Shown: positions 16,631 through 25,524, counted from the stretch's first letter. The stretch: DNA of 32,619 nucleotides from CAZWAP01 sp964632005 (GCA_964632005.1 CAZWAP010000024.1:1-32619); one strand, 5' to 3'. The notes: generated from the sequence alone by a model not told the origin. Numbers and translations: made by a program.

Positions 16631-16659
16631 TTGATAATTGATAATGGGCCGGGAATCAA
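16631..16659 (-). promoter_or_regulatory. Candidate apbE promoter
   Basis: On the minus strand TTGATT (16654-16659), a 17-bp spacer and TATCAA (16631-16636) match four of six bases each. It would lie within the start of the divergent radical SAM gene. The boxes are weak, so this is only a candidate. Confidence 0.3.
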
Positions 16660-18509
16660 TAGAAAATCAGGAGAGTGGGCCTTATAATGCTGCGGTGGTC
16701 AAGCGAGAAGTTACAATCGTGGCTGAGCGGGTCGAGCGAGAGTTGCTGGAGTTCGTGCGTCGGCCCGGCAGGTACATCGGGGGGGAGGTAAACCAGGTCA
16801 AAAAGGACCTGGATGGCTGCGAGGTGCGGGTGGCGCTGTGCTTTCCCGACGTGTACGAGGTCGGGATGTCGCACACCGGGCTTGCGATCATCTACGAGTG
16901 CCTCAACAGGATCGAGGGCGTGGCAGCCGAGCGGGTCTTCGCGCCCTGGGTCGATGCCGAGAAGCTGATGCGTCAAAAGGCTGTACCGCTGTTCAGCCTG
17001 GAGTCGAAGGCGACCTTGAGCAGTTTCGATATCGTGGGGTTCAGCCTGACGAACGAGCTTTGCTACGCGAATGTGCTGAATATGCTGGATATGGGGGGCA
17101 TAAGGATTCGCAGGGAGCAGCGGCTGGAGGCTGAGCCGTTAGTGGTGGGGGGCGGCGGGATGGCCAACTGCTGTGAGCCCCTGGCGGATTTTTTCGACAT
17201 CTTCGTGCTGGGAGAAGGCGAACAGGCAGTGGTGGAGCTGGTCTCGTTGGTGCGGCAGTTCAAGCTTGCCGGCGCCACGAAAAGAGAGCTACTGGAGGAG
17301 GCAGCCGAGCGATTCGAGTGGGCTTACGTGCCGGGGCTGTACGAGTTTGAATACGAAGGGCAAAGAGTGACGGCCTTCAGGGCCAGGCGGTCGGGTTTGC
17401 GGTGCGAGTTCCGCAATGCGGTGGTCGAGGACTTCGAGAACGCACCTGTGCCGGAGCGGCCGATAGTGCCCTTCGTTGAGGCCGTGCACGAGCGGGTCAG
17501 CGTCGAGGTTATGCGGGGCTGCCCCGGGCGGTGCAGGTTTTGCCAGGCGAGCTTCTGCAGGCGGCCAATCCGCTACCGCAGCACCAAGCGGATTATCGAG
17601 ATTGCAAAGGCTTGCTATCACTCGACGGGGTTCGACACGGTAAGCTTGCTGAGTCTGTCGACGGCGGATTATCCGCGTCTGGAGGAGCTGACCGCCGGCT
17701 TGTACGAGTATTTCGCCGACAAGCACGTCGGGATATCGGTGCCGAGCCTGCGGGTGGATAAGCAGCTAAAGCTGCTGCCGCAGCTGGTACGTGGGGTGCG
17801 CAAAGGAGGGCTTACGATCGCGGTGGAGGCGGCGAGTGAGCGTCTGCGCCGGATAATCAACAAGCCCCTGGAGGACAAGGACCTCTTTGCCGCGGTCGAG
17901 TCGGCGTACCGGGCGGGGTGGCGGAAGCTGAAACTGTATTTTATGGTCGGTCTGCTGGGCGAGACGGAGGCGGACGTTAGGCGGATTGTACGGCTTTCGT
18001 GTGATCTGGCAAGGCTGCGCAAAAGGGTTGACGGCAAGGCAGGACAGATAAACATCACTGTTAGCTGGTTTGTTCCGAAGCCGCACACGCCGTTCGGCTG
18101 GCTGGGGCAACGGCCGAGGGCATACTTCGAGCAGGCAAAAGGCCTGATACTCGATGAAAAGAAAAAGCTGCGGGCCAGGTTTCTACAGTTCAAGTTCCAC
18201 GATATTCGGCGCAGCGTTCTTGAATCAGCCATTGGCAGGGCCGACAGGCGCGCCGGCCAGGTGATCGAGACGGCCTGGCGCAGCGGGGCGCGGTTCGACC
18301 TGTGGGATGAGTGCTTCGAGTACGAGCTATGGGCCGATGCGTTCCGGCAACACGGGATGGACGTCGAGCGGCTCGCCCAGAGGCGGTTCGGGCCGGACGA
18401 GCTCTTGCCCTGGGAGCATCTGGGCGGACCGGCAAAGAAGTACCTGCTGGGACATCTGGATAGGGCCGAGGAAATAGCAGCGCAAACCGTGCCCAACGGA
18501 TCAGGTTGA
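16644..18509 (+). CDS. TIGR03960-type B12-binding/radical SAM protein
   Basis: A protein of 621 residues. The N-terminal half (about 60-200) has a cobalamin-binding-like Rossmann layout (FPDVYEVGMSHTGLAIIYECLN, VVGGGGMANCCEPLADFFD), and the radical SAM core has CPGRCRFC (Cys 293, 297, 300). The length, the GRYIGGEVN opening and the C-terminal PHTPFGWLGQ and KFHDIRRSVLESAIGRADRR segments fit TIGR03960. That family is often encoded beside or fused to a TIGR03936 (DUF2344) partner, which is not next to it here. The reaction is unknown to me. ATG 16644 is used. A TTG at 16638 has better spacing to GTTGAGG. The last 9 bp overlap the convergent LOG gene. Confidence 0.9.
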   Translation: MGRESIENQESGPYNAAVVKREVTIVAERVERELLEFVRRPGRYIGGEVNQVKKDLDGCEVRVALCFPDVYEVGMSHTGLAIIYECLNRIEGVAAERVFAPWVDAEKLMRQKAVPLFSLESKATLSSFDIVGFSLTNELCYANVLNMLDMGGIRIRREQRLEAEPLVVGGGGMANCCEPLADFFDIFVLGEGEQAVVELVSLVRQFKLAGATKRELLEEAAERFEWAYVPGLYEFEYEGQRVTAFRARRSGLRCEFRNAVVEDFENAPVPERPIVPFVEAVHERVSVEVMRGCPGRCRFCQASFCRRPIRYRSTKRIIEIAKACYHSTGFDTVSLLSLSTADYPRLEELTAGLYEYFADKHVGISVPSLRVDKQLKLLPQLVRGVRKGGLTIAVEAASERLRRIINKPLEDKDLFAAVESAYRAGWRKLKLYFMVGLLGETEADVRRIVRLSCDLARLRKRVDGKAGQINITVSWFVPKPHTPFGWLGQRPRAYFEQAKGLILDEKKKLRARFLQFKFHDIRRSVLESAIGRADRRAGQVIETAWRSGARFDLWDECFEYELWADAFRQHGMDVERLAQRRFGPDELLPWEHLGGPAKKYLLGHLDRAEEIAAQTVPNGSG

Positions 18510-19211
18510 TCGGGACAGCCCCTGAGTTTTCTTCATTCCAGGAGGCATAGCGATTCCGCTTCGAGCGGCGCTCTCTTTGAACTCGACGATGATCTTGGCC
18601 GCGGTCTCGGGGTCGTCAACGACGGTGTAGACCTCGAGGTCTTCAGGTGAGATGTAATTGTGCTCGGCAAGCATTTTTGACTCCATCCAGTCGGTCAGGC
18701 CTTTCCAGTAGTCGCTCCCCATTAATATAACCGGGAAGGAGGCCTGTTTGAGGGTCTGGATGAGCACCAGGGATTCAAAGACCTCGTCCATAGTTCCGTA
18801 GCCGCCGGGAAAGACGATGAAGCCGTGGGCGTACTTGAGGAACATGACCTTGCGGACGAAGAAGTACCTGAAGTGGAGGGAGAGGTTCTGGTAGTCGTTT
18901 GGGACCTGCTCCAGGGGCAGCTCGATGTTGAGGCCGATACTCCGGCCACCAGCCTCGGCGGCACCTTTGTTTGCGGCCTCCATAATTCCGCCACCTCCCC
19001 CCGTTATGACGGCGAAGCCGAGCTTTGCAACCTTTGCGGCGGTCCGTTCTGCAAGCTTGTAGTACTTCTGGCCGGGCCTGGCCCGGGCCGAGCCGAAGAT
19101 TGAGACGGCCGGCCCAACCGATGCAAGCTCTTCGAAGCCTTCGGTAAACTCCGCCATAATCCTGAATATCCGCCAGAGGTCTTTAACGGGGCTTTCGAGC
19201 ATTTCCATCAT
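18501..19211 (-). CDS. LOG family protein (TIGR00730, nucleotide phosphoribohydrolase type)
   Basis: A 236-residue Rossmann-fold protein. It has VSIFGSAR, VITGGGGGIMEAANKGA and FPGGYGTMDEVFE (134-146), the PGGxGTxxE motif of the LOG/YgdH family. Members remove the base from nucleoside monophosphates, including cytokinin monophosphates. The substrate here is not predictable. ATG 19211 is chosen because AAGGAG lies 10 nt upstream on the minus strand. The longest ORF starts at a TTG (19220), only one base after that site. It may be the last gene of the minus-strand cluster that starts at 25416. Confidence 0.92.
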   Translation of the reverse strand: MMEMLESPVKDLWRIFRIMAEFTEGFEELASVGPAVSIFGSARARPGQKYYKLAERTAAKVAKLGFAVITGGGGGIMEAANKGAAEAGGRSIGLNIELPLEQVPNDYQNLSLHFRYFFVRKVMFLKYAHGFIVFPGGYGTMDEVFESLVLIQTLKQASFPVILMGSDYWKGLTDWMESKMLAEHNYISPEDLEVYTVVDDPETAAKIIVEFKESAARSGIAMPPGMKKTQGLSRST

Positions 19212-19267
19212 GCAGGTCAAACTCCTTCTCTATGCCTTGTAGTAGTCGAATACGGGTTGGTAATGCA

Positions 19268-19942
19268 TCACCACAGCTCCGCCTTGCCGGCCGAGGGGCA
19301 GTATCTTGCAATCGGACATTCCGGACAATCGGGCTTACGGGCCTTGCAGATGTTTCTTCCGTGGGCGATCAGCAGATGGCTGAACTTCGTCCAGTTCTTT
19401 CTCGGGACTATTTCGGCCAGATCGAACTCCAACTTTACCGGGTCGCTCTGTTCGGACAGCGCCAGTCGGCGGGAAAGGCGGATCACGTGGGTATCGCAGG
19501 TTATACCGGGGATTCCGAAGGCATCGCCGAGCACGCAATTTGCAGTCTTTCGGCCGACTCCGGGCAGCGAGAGCAGAGCTTCCATGTTGTCGGGGACTTT
19601 GCCGTTGAAATGCTCGACGATTCTCTTGCAGGCACCCTTGATGTTCAGGGCCTTGTTACGGAAGAATCCTGTGCTCTTGATGTCGGATTCTATTTGCTTC
19701 AGATCGGCGTCGGCCCAGTCCTTGGCCGATCTGTACTTCTTGAAGAGCTCCTGCGTGACCGCGTTGACCCTCTCGTCGGTACACTGCGCCGAGAGTATCG
19801 TGGCGATCAGCAGTTCGAGCGGGTTTGCGAATCTAAGCGCAATGGCTGCCTCGGGATATGTCTTCTTTAGTATGGGCCAGATCTTTCTGACTCTTTCTCT
19901 GGCCTGTTCCTTATTGACTGGTTGTCGTTTTCGCTTGGCCAA
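19268..19942 (-). CDS. nth: Endonuclease III
   Basis: A DNA glycosylase/AP lyase of base excision repair acting on oxidised pyrimidines, 224 residues. The helix-hairpin-helix LPGVGRKTANCVLG carries the catalytic Lys132. The catalytic Asp150 is in TCDTHVIRLSRRL. The [4Fe-4S] loop has Cys 199, 206, 209 and 215 (C-x6-C-x2-C-x5-C). The start was moved to a TTG at 19942, because AAGGAG lies 10 nt before it on the minus strand and the protein then begins just before the family's conserved region. The longest ORF (from 19996) adds 18 unlikely residues. The gene overlaps the end of dsbD by 32 bp. Confidence 0.95.
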   Translation of the reverse strand: MAKRKRQPVNKEQARERVRKIWPILKKTYPEAAIALRFANPLELLIATILSAQCTDERVNAVTQELFKKYRSAKDWADADLKQIESDIKSTGFFRNKALNIKGACKRIVEHFNGKVPDNMEALLSLPGVGRKTANCVLGDAFGIPGITCDTHVIRLSRRLALSEQSDPVKLEFDLAEIVPRKNWTKFSHLLIAHGRNICKARKPDCPECPIARYCPSAGKAELW

Positions 19943-21776
19943 TTGATCCAGACTCCTTACCGACTGGTTGTGCGTCGGGCAGACTTCTGAGGGCATCGAG
20001 CAGGCGGTCGCGGATGAGAACGCCGCGGAACCTGAGCGGCTCGTCGCTGCCCGGCACGAATAGCATGGTAACGGGCACGGCCGGCTCTTTGTAGAGCTTT
20101 TTCATATCGATTGTGGCCGGGCTTTCGTTCAGGGTGGTATCGGCTCGGACGGCAAGGACGCCTTTTTGTTTGATCAGTCCGGCGACCTCTTTTCGTGAAT
20201 ACACGAACTTTTCGACGGCCTTGCAGTTGACGCACCACTCGGCCGAGAATTCGATCAGGACGGGCCTACCTTCGCCGATGGCCTCCTCAACCAGTGCTCT
20301 GTCGTACTGCTGCCAGTTGACGTGGGACCTGGGTTCGCCCAGGAGGTAGAGGCCTGCGGCGACGGCGATAACCAGGGCGATACTCCTTACGATTATCTTG
20401 CGCTTGCGTGGTGTCATAAGGTTGACCCAGCCGCCCCACATCCAGAGACAGAATGCGAGTATCGTGGCGAAATAGGCCACGCCCGGCAGCCTGTTTGGGG
20501 GCAGGGCAAGAAGCAACCACACCGCCACGAGCAGCAGCACGAAGCCCATCGTTTGCTTGAACAGTTCGGTCCATCGCCCGGCCTTTGGGATGTGCTTTAA
20601 CAGGCCGGGCATAGCGGTCAGGACTGCATAGGGGCCGGCCATTCCCACCCCAATCAGCATTATTGTTGTTGTTGCAAGGACGAGGTGCTGGGTTTGTGCC
20701 CAGGCAAAGGCGGCGGTCAGGATGGCAAAACTGCACGGTGTGCTCAGCACGGCTGCGAGAAAGCCCATAGCGATGGACCCTCCGTAGCCCTTGCGCGGCC
20801 GGGCCCGACCCGCGACCGACGAAGGAACCACGAGCGTCACCGCGCCGAACATAAACATCGCCAGGACCACAAGCAGGAGCGACATCCCGATGATAAAGAG
20901 GGGATTTCGAAAGTGGTCGCCCCACTGGAAAACGGTCCCGTAGCCCAGGCGCAGGATGATGTTCACACCGGCCAGGCAGGCAAAAAAAAGCAGAATGCCG
21001 AGGCAGAATGCCAGACCCAGGGCGATGCAGCGGGCCTTGCTTTCTTTTGCCTGCTCGAAGATGCTGAGCACCTTGAGGGGGATAACGGGCAGCACACAGG
21101 GCATAATGTTCAGGATAAGGCCTGCGAGCAGGGCCAGCGGTAGGGCGACCCAAGCCGAGTAGCTTTGAGCAGCGGTGGCAGGTCGGACCTCTTCGTGTTC
21201 ACCGTTAGGGCCCTTGAGAACGGCTTGTTTCCACTGCTGTCTCGCGCCCCAGTCGATGGTTGCGCGCACTGTCCGCTCAAAAGGCGAAAGACAGACCCGA
21301 GACGTACAGGCGATACCGGAGATGGTAACTTCGACGCGGGCCTTTTCGACGGTGGCTGCAGCGGTGGACTTTACGCCGATGATCGGGAGGAAAATGGCGA
21401 AGCGGCCCTCGTAGACCTTGATCTTTCTACCCAGCGAGTCTGTAAAAGGCTCCGGCTGCGGGAAGACGGCCGGTCCAAACTCGAATTGGTCCGACTCAGC
21501 CTTGACCTTCAACTCTAAGCCCGGGGCAGGCGCGGTATCGGGCTCTGCGTAGTAGTGCAAATCGTCGGTACCCTCGAAGATCAGGGCGATCCCGTGCGTT
21601 GAGTCCAGGCGGGCCGGCTCAACGCGGACACCGGAGGACTCGGTTTTGTGTTTTGCCAGTACGACCACCTCCGTGCCGGTCGAGAAGCCCACGCGCTCGG
21701 CGGTGAGCGCCCGGCCGCACAAACCCAGTGCGGAGAGCAGGGCAGCTAACAGAATTGTCTGTATCCTGTCAGACAT
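19911..21776 (-). CDS. dsbD: Thiol:disulfide interchange protein DsbD
   Basis: A protein of 621 residues that moves reducing power from cytoplasmic thioredoxin to the periplasm. It has a signal sequence (1-25) and an N-terminal immunoglobulin-like alpha domain with Cys157 and Cys162 (CTSRVC). The membrane domain has about eight helices (about 207-480) with Cys227 in MPCVLP and Cys348 in STPCSF. The C-terminal thioredoxin domain has WCVNC (Cys515, Cys518). All three cysteine pairs of the E. coli relay are present. AAAGG precedes the ATG. It lies 34 bp after ftsH and likely serves cytochrome or periplasmic thiol maturation. Confidence 0.95.
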   Translation of the reverse strand: MSDRIQTILLAALLSALGLCGRALTAERVGFSTGTEVVVLAKHKTESSGVRVEPARLDSTHGIALIFEGTDDLHYYAEPDTAPAPGLELKVKAESDQFEFGPAVFPQPEPFTDSLGRKIKVYEGRFAIFLPIIGVKSTAAATVEKARVEVTISGIACTSRVCLSPFERTVRATIDWGARQQWKQAVLKGPNGEHEEVRPATAAQSYSAWVALPLALLAGLILNIMPCVLPVIPLKVLSIFEQAKESKARCIALGLAFCLGILLFFACLAGVNIILRLGYGTVFQWGDHFRNPLFIIGMSLLLVVLAMFMFGAVTLVVPSSVAGRARPRKGYGGSIAMGFLAAVLSTPCSFAILTAAFAWAQTQHLVLATTTIMLIGVGMAGPYAVLTAMPGLLKHIPKAGRWTELFKQTMGFVLLLVAVWLLLALPPNRLPGVAYFATILAFCLWMWGGWVNLMTPRKRKIIVRSIALVIAVAAGLYLLGEPRSHVNWQQYDRALVEEAIGEGRPVLIEFSAEWCVNCKAVEKFVYSRKEVAGLIKQKGVLAVRADTTLNESPATIDMKKLYKEPAVPVTMLFVPGSDEPLRFRGVLIRDRLLDALRSLPDAQPVGKESGSIGQAKTTTSQ

Positions 21777-21810
21777 AGCGCCTTTTTGAGTGGTCCGGAG
21801 AAAGGGAGTA

Positions 21811-23823
21811 TCAGGCAGTTGGTTCGGTAGGTGGCTGCTCCTTGTGCTTGGGCTCGGACTCGGCCTGCCTGGCCTGCTCGGCAGCGAGCAGATCTGAGAC
21901 GGTGGGCTTGTCGAGTTGTCCGCCGTCGAGGATCAGTTTCACGTCGTCGGCGTCGAGCGTTTCGTACTTGAGCAGCGCCTTTGCTATCTTTTCGAGATTG
22001 TCCTTGTTTGCCTCTATCAGCTCTCTTGCCTTTTGATAGGCCTCGTCGGTGAGTTTCTTTACTTCCTGGTCGATTGTCTCGGCGGTCTTCTCGGAGTACT
22101 CTTTTTCTCCGGGCAGCGTGAGCAGATCGTTGGGCCCGGACTCCGGGGCGTAGCTGATCAGGCCGAGCTCCCTGCTCATTCCCCAGCTTAGGACCATTTG
22201 TTTTGCTATTTTCGTGGCCTGGAGGATGTCAGACTGTCCTCCGCTGGTGATGTCGTTGAAGAACAGTTCCTCCGCGATACGGCCTCCGAAGCACACCTGC
22301 AGCAGAGCCACGCAGTAGGCTTTTGTGAAGATGGTTCTGTCCTTTTCAGGCAGTGCGAACGTCGCCCCGCCCATTGGTCCTCGCGGGATGATGCTGACCT
22401 TGTGGAGGGGGTCGGCCTCTTTCAGCAGAGACTGGACGAGGGCATGGCCCGCCTCGTGGTAAGCGGTGAATTCCTTTTCCTTCTTGTCAATGACCCTGCT
22501 TTTTTTGGCCCGTCCCCATCGTACCTTGTCGCGCGCCTCTTCGAGGTCCGTCATCTCGATGTAGTTCTTGTTTGCCATAGTTGCGGCCAGCGCCGCTTCG
22601 TTGATGATTGCAGCCAGGTCGGCCCCGCTGAACATAGGCGTTCCGCGTGCGAGCCGCTGGAGGTCTGCATCGGGGCCGAGCTTTACCTTCCGGGCGTGGA
22701 CTTTTAGTATGTCGATTCGGCCCTTCAGGTCGGGCAGGGGCACGAACACCTGGCGGTCGAATCGTCCGGGCCTGGTCAGGGCGTGGTCGAGGATGTCAGC
22801 CCGGTTGGTCGCGGCGATGACGATAACCTGGTCGTTCGTGTCGAAACCGTCCATCTCGACGAGAATGGCATTGAGGGTTTGTTCTCGTTCGTCGTGTCCG
22901 CCGCCGACGAATCCAGGGCCCCTCTTGCGGCCGATGGCATCGACTTCGTCAAGAAAGATGATGCAGGGCGAGTTATCCTTTGCCTGCTTGAAGAGGTCGC
23001 GGACGCGTGATGCGCCGACCCCGACGAACATTTCGACGAAGTCACTGCCGGAGATGCTGAAGAAGGGAACATCGGCCTCGCCGGCAATGGCCTTTGCCAG
23101 GAGGGTTTTCCCGCATCCAGGCGGCCCGACAAGCAGAACGCCGCGCGGTATGCGTCCACCGAGTCGCTGGAATTTCCTGGGGTTCTTGAGGAACTCGATG
23201 ATCTCGGCGAGCTCTTCCTTGGCCTCCTCGATCCCCGCGACGTCTTTGAAGGTGACTTTTGCGCGGTCCTTGCTGTGAATCTTGTGCCTGCTTCGCCCGA
23301 ATGACATCAGCATCCCGCCGGCCCCACCGCGGATATTGCGGGCGAAGAGGAAGTAGAAGACAGCAACGAGCACGATAAGCGGCAGGAGCCACTGCATAAG
23401 CATATAGAGCCAGACCCTGGGCGGATTGGTATCGAGCTCGACGCCATCGGCCTTCATCTGCTTGAGCAGTTCCCCGAGCCAGTCGCCGTGGACATCGGGC
23501 TTATAGTCCACCACGAAGGACGTCTTCGAGGTGCCCTGGTGTTCCTGTAGATATGCCTGGTTGAATTCTCCGGTGATTTCGTTTTCTTTGATCAGTAAGC
23601 TTTCGATCTGCTTGTTCTCGACAAGCTCGACGAACTGGTCCCACCTGATTCTCTGCGTGCTGCTGGATTCTCTCAGAATCATAAAGCCCGTCATAAGTAT
23701 GAGCAGGATTATAAGCCAACTCAGCGGCCCGCGTCGGTAGCTCGGCAGCGGGGGTTTCTTGCCGGGCATATTCTGCGGGCTGCGGCGTTGCGAATTCGGG
23801 CCTCGGTTTTGGGTTTTCGTCAT
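21811..23823 (-). CDS. ftsH: ATP-dependent zinc metalloprotease FtsH
   Basis: A membrane AAA+ protease of 670 residues. It has two transmembrane segments (about 34-50 and 138-160) around a periplasmic domain. The AAA module has Walker A GPPGCGKT (233-240), Walker B IIFLDEVDAIG (288-298) and an arginine-finger region ATNRADILDHALTRPGRFDRQ. The zinc site HEAGH is at 456-460, with the distal acidic ligand in SGGQSDILQATKIA. FtsH degrades misfolded membrane proteins and, in proteobacteria, LpxC. The N-terminus is longer than in E. coli, with a basic proline-rich cytoplasmic stretch. It sits 55 bp after the lptE-like gene. Confidence 0.98.
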   Translation of the reverse strand: MTKTQNRGPNSQRRSPQNMPGKKPPLPSYRRGPLSWLIILLILMTGFMILRESSSTQRIRWDQFVELVENKQIESLLIKENEITGEFNQAYLQEHQGTSKTSFVVDYKPDVHGDWLGELLKQMKADGVELDTNPPRVWLYMLMQWLLPLIVLVAVFYFLFARNIRGGAGGMLMSFGRSRHKIHSKDRAKVTFKDVAGIEEAKEELAEIIEFLKNPRKFQRLGGRIPRGVLLVGPPGCGKTLLAKAIAGEADVPFFSISGSDFVEMFVGVGASRVRDLFKQAKDNSPCIIFLDEVDAIGRKRGPGFVGGGHDEREQTLNAILVEMDGFDTNDQVIVIAATNRADILDHALTRPGRFDRQVFVPLPDLKGRIDILKVHARKVKLGPDADLQRLARGTPMFSGADLAAIINEAALAATMANKNYIEMTDLEEARDKVRWGRAKKSRVIDKKEKEFTAYHEAGHALVQSLLKEADPLHKVSIIPRGPMGGATFALPEKDRTIFTKAYCVALLQVCFGGRIAEELFFNDITSGGQSDILQATKIAKQMVLSWGMSRELGLISYAPESGPNDLLTLPGEKEYSEKTAETIDQEVKKLTDEAYQKARELIEANKDNLEKIAKALLKYETLDADDVKLILDGGQLDKPTVSDLLAAEQARQAESEPKHKEQPPTEPTA

Positions 23824-23878
23824 AGTTCGTCTCGCGGATTCTGCAAGCAGGGCTTCTTGCCGTCGGCCTGGCTGGCGG

Positions 23879-24436
23879 TTACCACTTGGTTTCCATCAGT
23901 TCTACGATTTTTTCTGCGAGCTTGTTTGCTGCAAGGGTCGAGGCGTACCTGAAGTCCTGGTTTTGGTAGGTGCTGTAGCTCGCCGTGGCCTTGACTATTT
24001 CTCCTTCGATCAGATATTCGCCGGTCTTGAGGTTTTTCCAATCGACCGTTGCCTGGATCTCGACCTGTCTTTCAAGTACACCGCCGAGCTCCCGCTCAAT
24101 ACTGAGAGCAGCTTCGCTGATGGCAGTGATTCTACCACTGATGACGGTATCGGCACGGTCCGGATTGGTTACGATCTTATAGGGCGTATCGGCTTCGATT
24201 CTCTTGGCCAGGGCATCGGAGAGCTCGTACTCCACGTTTCGACGAAAGGTCTGGTTGTCGAACATCTCCAGGCGGACACTCTTGATCCCGCCGGGGAACA
24301 GCGACTCGTCCGAATAGCCGAACATCCCCGCGCAGCCGGTAAGGACGATGCACGAAAGAGCACAGACCCACAGAACAGACGCACGGAAGCTGGAGCACCG
24401 GCAGCCGTGGCTGTTTGTGTAATTGGTTCTGTCCAT
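23879..24436 (-). CDS. lptE: LptE-like LPS-assembly lipoprotein
   Basis: A 185-residue lipoprotein. It has a signal peptide with lipobox LTGC (Cys35), then SVRLEMFDNQTFRRNVEYELSDALAKRI, which matches the start of the LptE/RlpB family (a strand followed by a helix), and a final LAANKLAEKIVELMET helix. LptE plugs LptD in the outer membrane for LPS export. Planctomycete homologues are divergent. The ATG at 24436 is chosen because it directly precedes the signal peptide and lies 11 bp after the upstream gene. Next to the bamD-like gene, the outer-membrane role is consistent. Confidence 0.85.
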   Translation of the reverse strand: MDRTNYTNSHGCRCSSFRASVLWVCALSCIVLTGCAGMFGYSDESLFPGGIKSVRLEMFDNQTFRRNVEYELSDALAKRIEADTPYKIVTNPDRADTVISGRITAISEAALSIERELGGVLERQVEIQATVDWKNLKTGEYLIEGEIVKATASYSTYQNQDFRYASTLAANKLAEKIVELMETKW

Positions 24437-24447
24437 AGGTAATTCTC

Positions 24448-25416
24448 TTATGCGTCGGAATTTCGGGCCAGGAGTTTCTTCGCCGATTCTGCGGCTTTGG
24501 TTCCAGGCCAATCTTCTACGACCATATTGTAATAAAGACCGGCCGCCTCCATCTTGCCGGCTCTTTCATAGTATCGGCCGATAGCGAGCTGCTTTTCGGC
24601 CAGCTGCTCGTCGATGCGCCTGAGGGTTTCGTCGATCCGCAGCTTCTTGGCGTCCTCGGGGTAGAGAGCCTTGAACTCGAGGTAGTACGATTTTGCGGTT
24701 CGTAAGCTTGCGGCATCGAACAACGCCCTTTTGTGTTCCGGGTGATCGTTGTAGAGGGCATCCTTGGCCTGCGCCATCCCAAGCAGGGCGTCTCTTGCTA
24801 TTTGGCCTTTTCGGTATTGCAGGGAGATCTCCCACCACTTGAGGTACTCGTCCTCATAGAGGCGTCTCTTTCGGTAGTTCTGGGCGACTGCCAGAGCGGC
24901 TTTGAGGCCGAGCGGCGAATCGAGGCCGGTCCGCTCGGTGATTTTTTCCATTATACGGACCCCTTCGGCGTCGCCTTTTAGTTTTACGACCCGGAGGACG
25001 CGCCTTTCCTGGCCTCCGAGATAGGCGGTGCCTATGGCGAATTCGCGGTCGAGCACGGCCTGTCTTAGCCTGGTGTCGGGGTAGTCCTTCAGCAGCTTTT
25101 CATACCGCAGGTAGGCCTTTGCAAACCTGCCCTGGGAGTAGAGCATTTCGGCTTCGACGAAGGCCTCGAAGTCAGGCCCGGCCACGGCGGGGAAGTCTTT
25201 CTTGAGCTGTTGATATGCTTTTCGGGCCGCATCGGTCCGGCCGGTGTTGACGAGTTTCTTGGCTTCGGCCACGGCTACCAGGAATTTGTCTTGCGCCGAT
25301 ACACTCTGCCAACTCTCATCCTCGCCGAGGCGCCAAATCTCCGCCCGGGCACTCGAAGCGACCGGTAAAACAACGGCTGCCGTGAGGACAGCGACCCGCA
25401 TCTTGCACTTCAACAT
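24448..25416 (-). CDS. BamD-like TPR outer-membrane assembly protein
   Basis: A 322-residue secreted protein with a signal peptide ending SSARA-EIW (about residue 25). The mature part consists of TPR-like helix pairs (KLVNTGRTDAARKAYQQLKKDFP, LYSQGRFAKAYLRYEKLLKDYPDTRL, IGRYYERAGKMEAAGLYYNMVVEDWP). The layout is that of BamD (YfiO), which recruits substrates to the BAM complex, but it has no lipobox and has a longer middle region. The ATG at 25416 is preceded by AGGA at suitable spacing, and the longest ORF start is 90 bp further upstream. The lptE-like gene follows at once. A promoter at 25474-25502 is predicted. Confidence 0.85.
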   Translation of the reverse strand: MLKCKMRVAVLTAAVVLPVASSARAEIWRLGEDESWQSVSAQDKFLVAVAEAKKLVNTGRTDAARKAYQQLKKDFPAVAGPDFEAFVEAEMLYSQGRFAKAYLRYEKLLKDYPDTRLRQAVLDREFAIGTAYLGGQERRVLRVVKLKGDAEGVRIMEKITERTGLDSPLGLKAALAVAQNYRKRRLYEDEYLKWWEISLQYRKGQIARDALLGMAQAKDALYNDHPEHKRALFDAASLRTAKSYYLEFKALYPEDAKKLRIDETLRRIDEQLAEKQLAIGRYYERAGKMEAAGLYYNMVVEDWPGTKAAESAKKLLARNSDA

Positions 25417-25473
25417 AATCGCTGTTTCCTGCCAGGTTCTCTGTGATATTGGGTTTCTGCCACAACCGCCCAG

Positions 25474-25502
25474 ATTATACCGCCTCGGTCGGCCATTGCA
25501 AA
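25474..25502 (-). promoter_or_regulatory. Promoter of the bamD-like to nth minus-strand cluster
   Basis: On the minus strand TTTGCA (25497-25502), a 17-bp spacer and a perfect TATAAT (25474-25479). The start near 25467 lies about 50 nt before the ATG at 25416. Its -35 box overlaps a candidate -35 on the other strand. Confidence 0.6.
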
Positions 25503-25524
25503 TCAACAGTTCAAAATATAGTAT
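25496..25524 (+). promoter_or_regulatory. Candidate promoter toward the Tat-exported protein gene
   Basis: TTGCAA (25496-25501), a 17-bp spacer and TAGTAT (25519-25524) match four of six bases in each box. It would give a leader of about 275 nt. The rest of the 389-bp gap (25417-25805) shows no gene, RNA or clear repeat that I can recognise. Confidence 0.35.

Noticed and set aside
17669..18496. Minus-strand ORF of 275 codons opposite the radical SAM gene
   Set aside because: Shadow frame rich in Ser/Arg with no recognisable domain.
20287..21153. Minus-strand second-frame ORF of 288 codons within dsbD
   Set aside because: It lies inside the DsbD membrane domain coding sequence, which has all catalytic cysteines.
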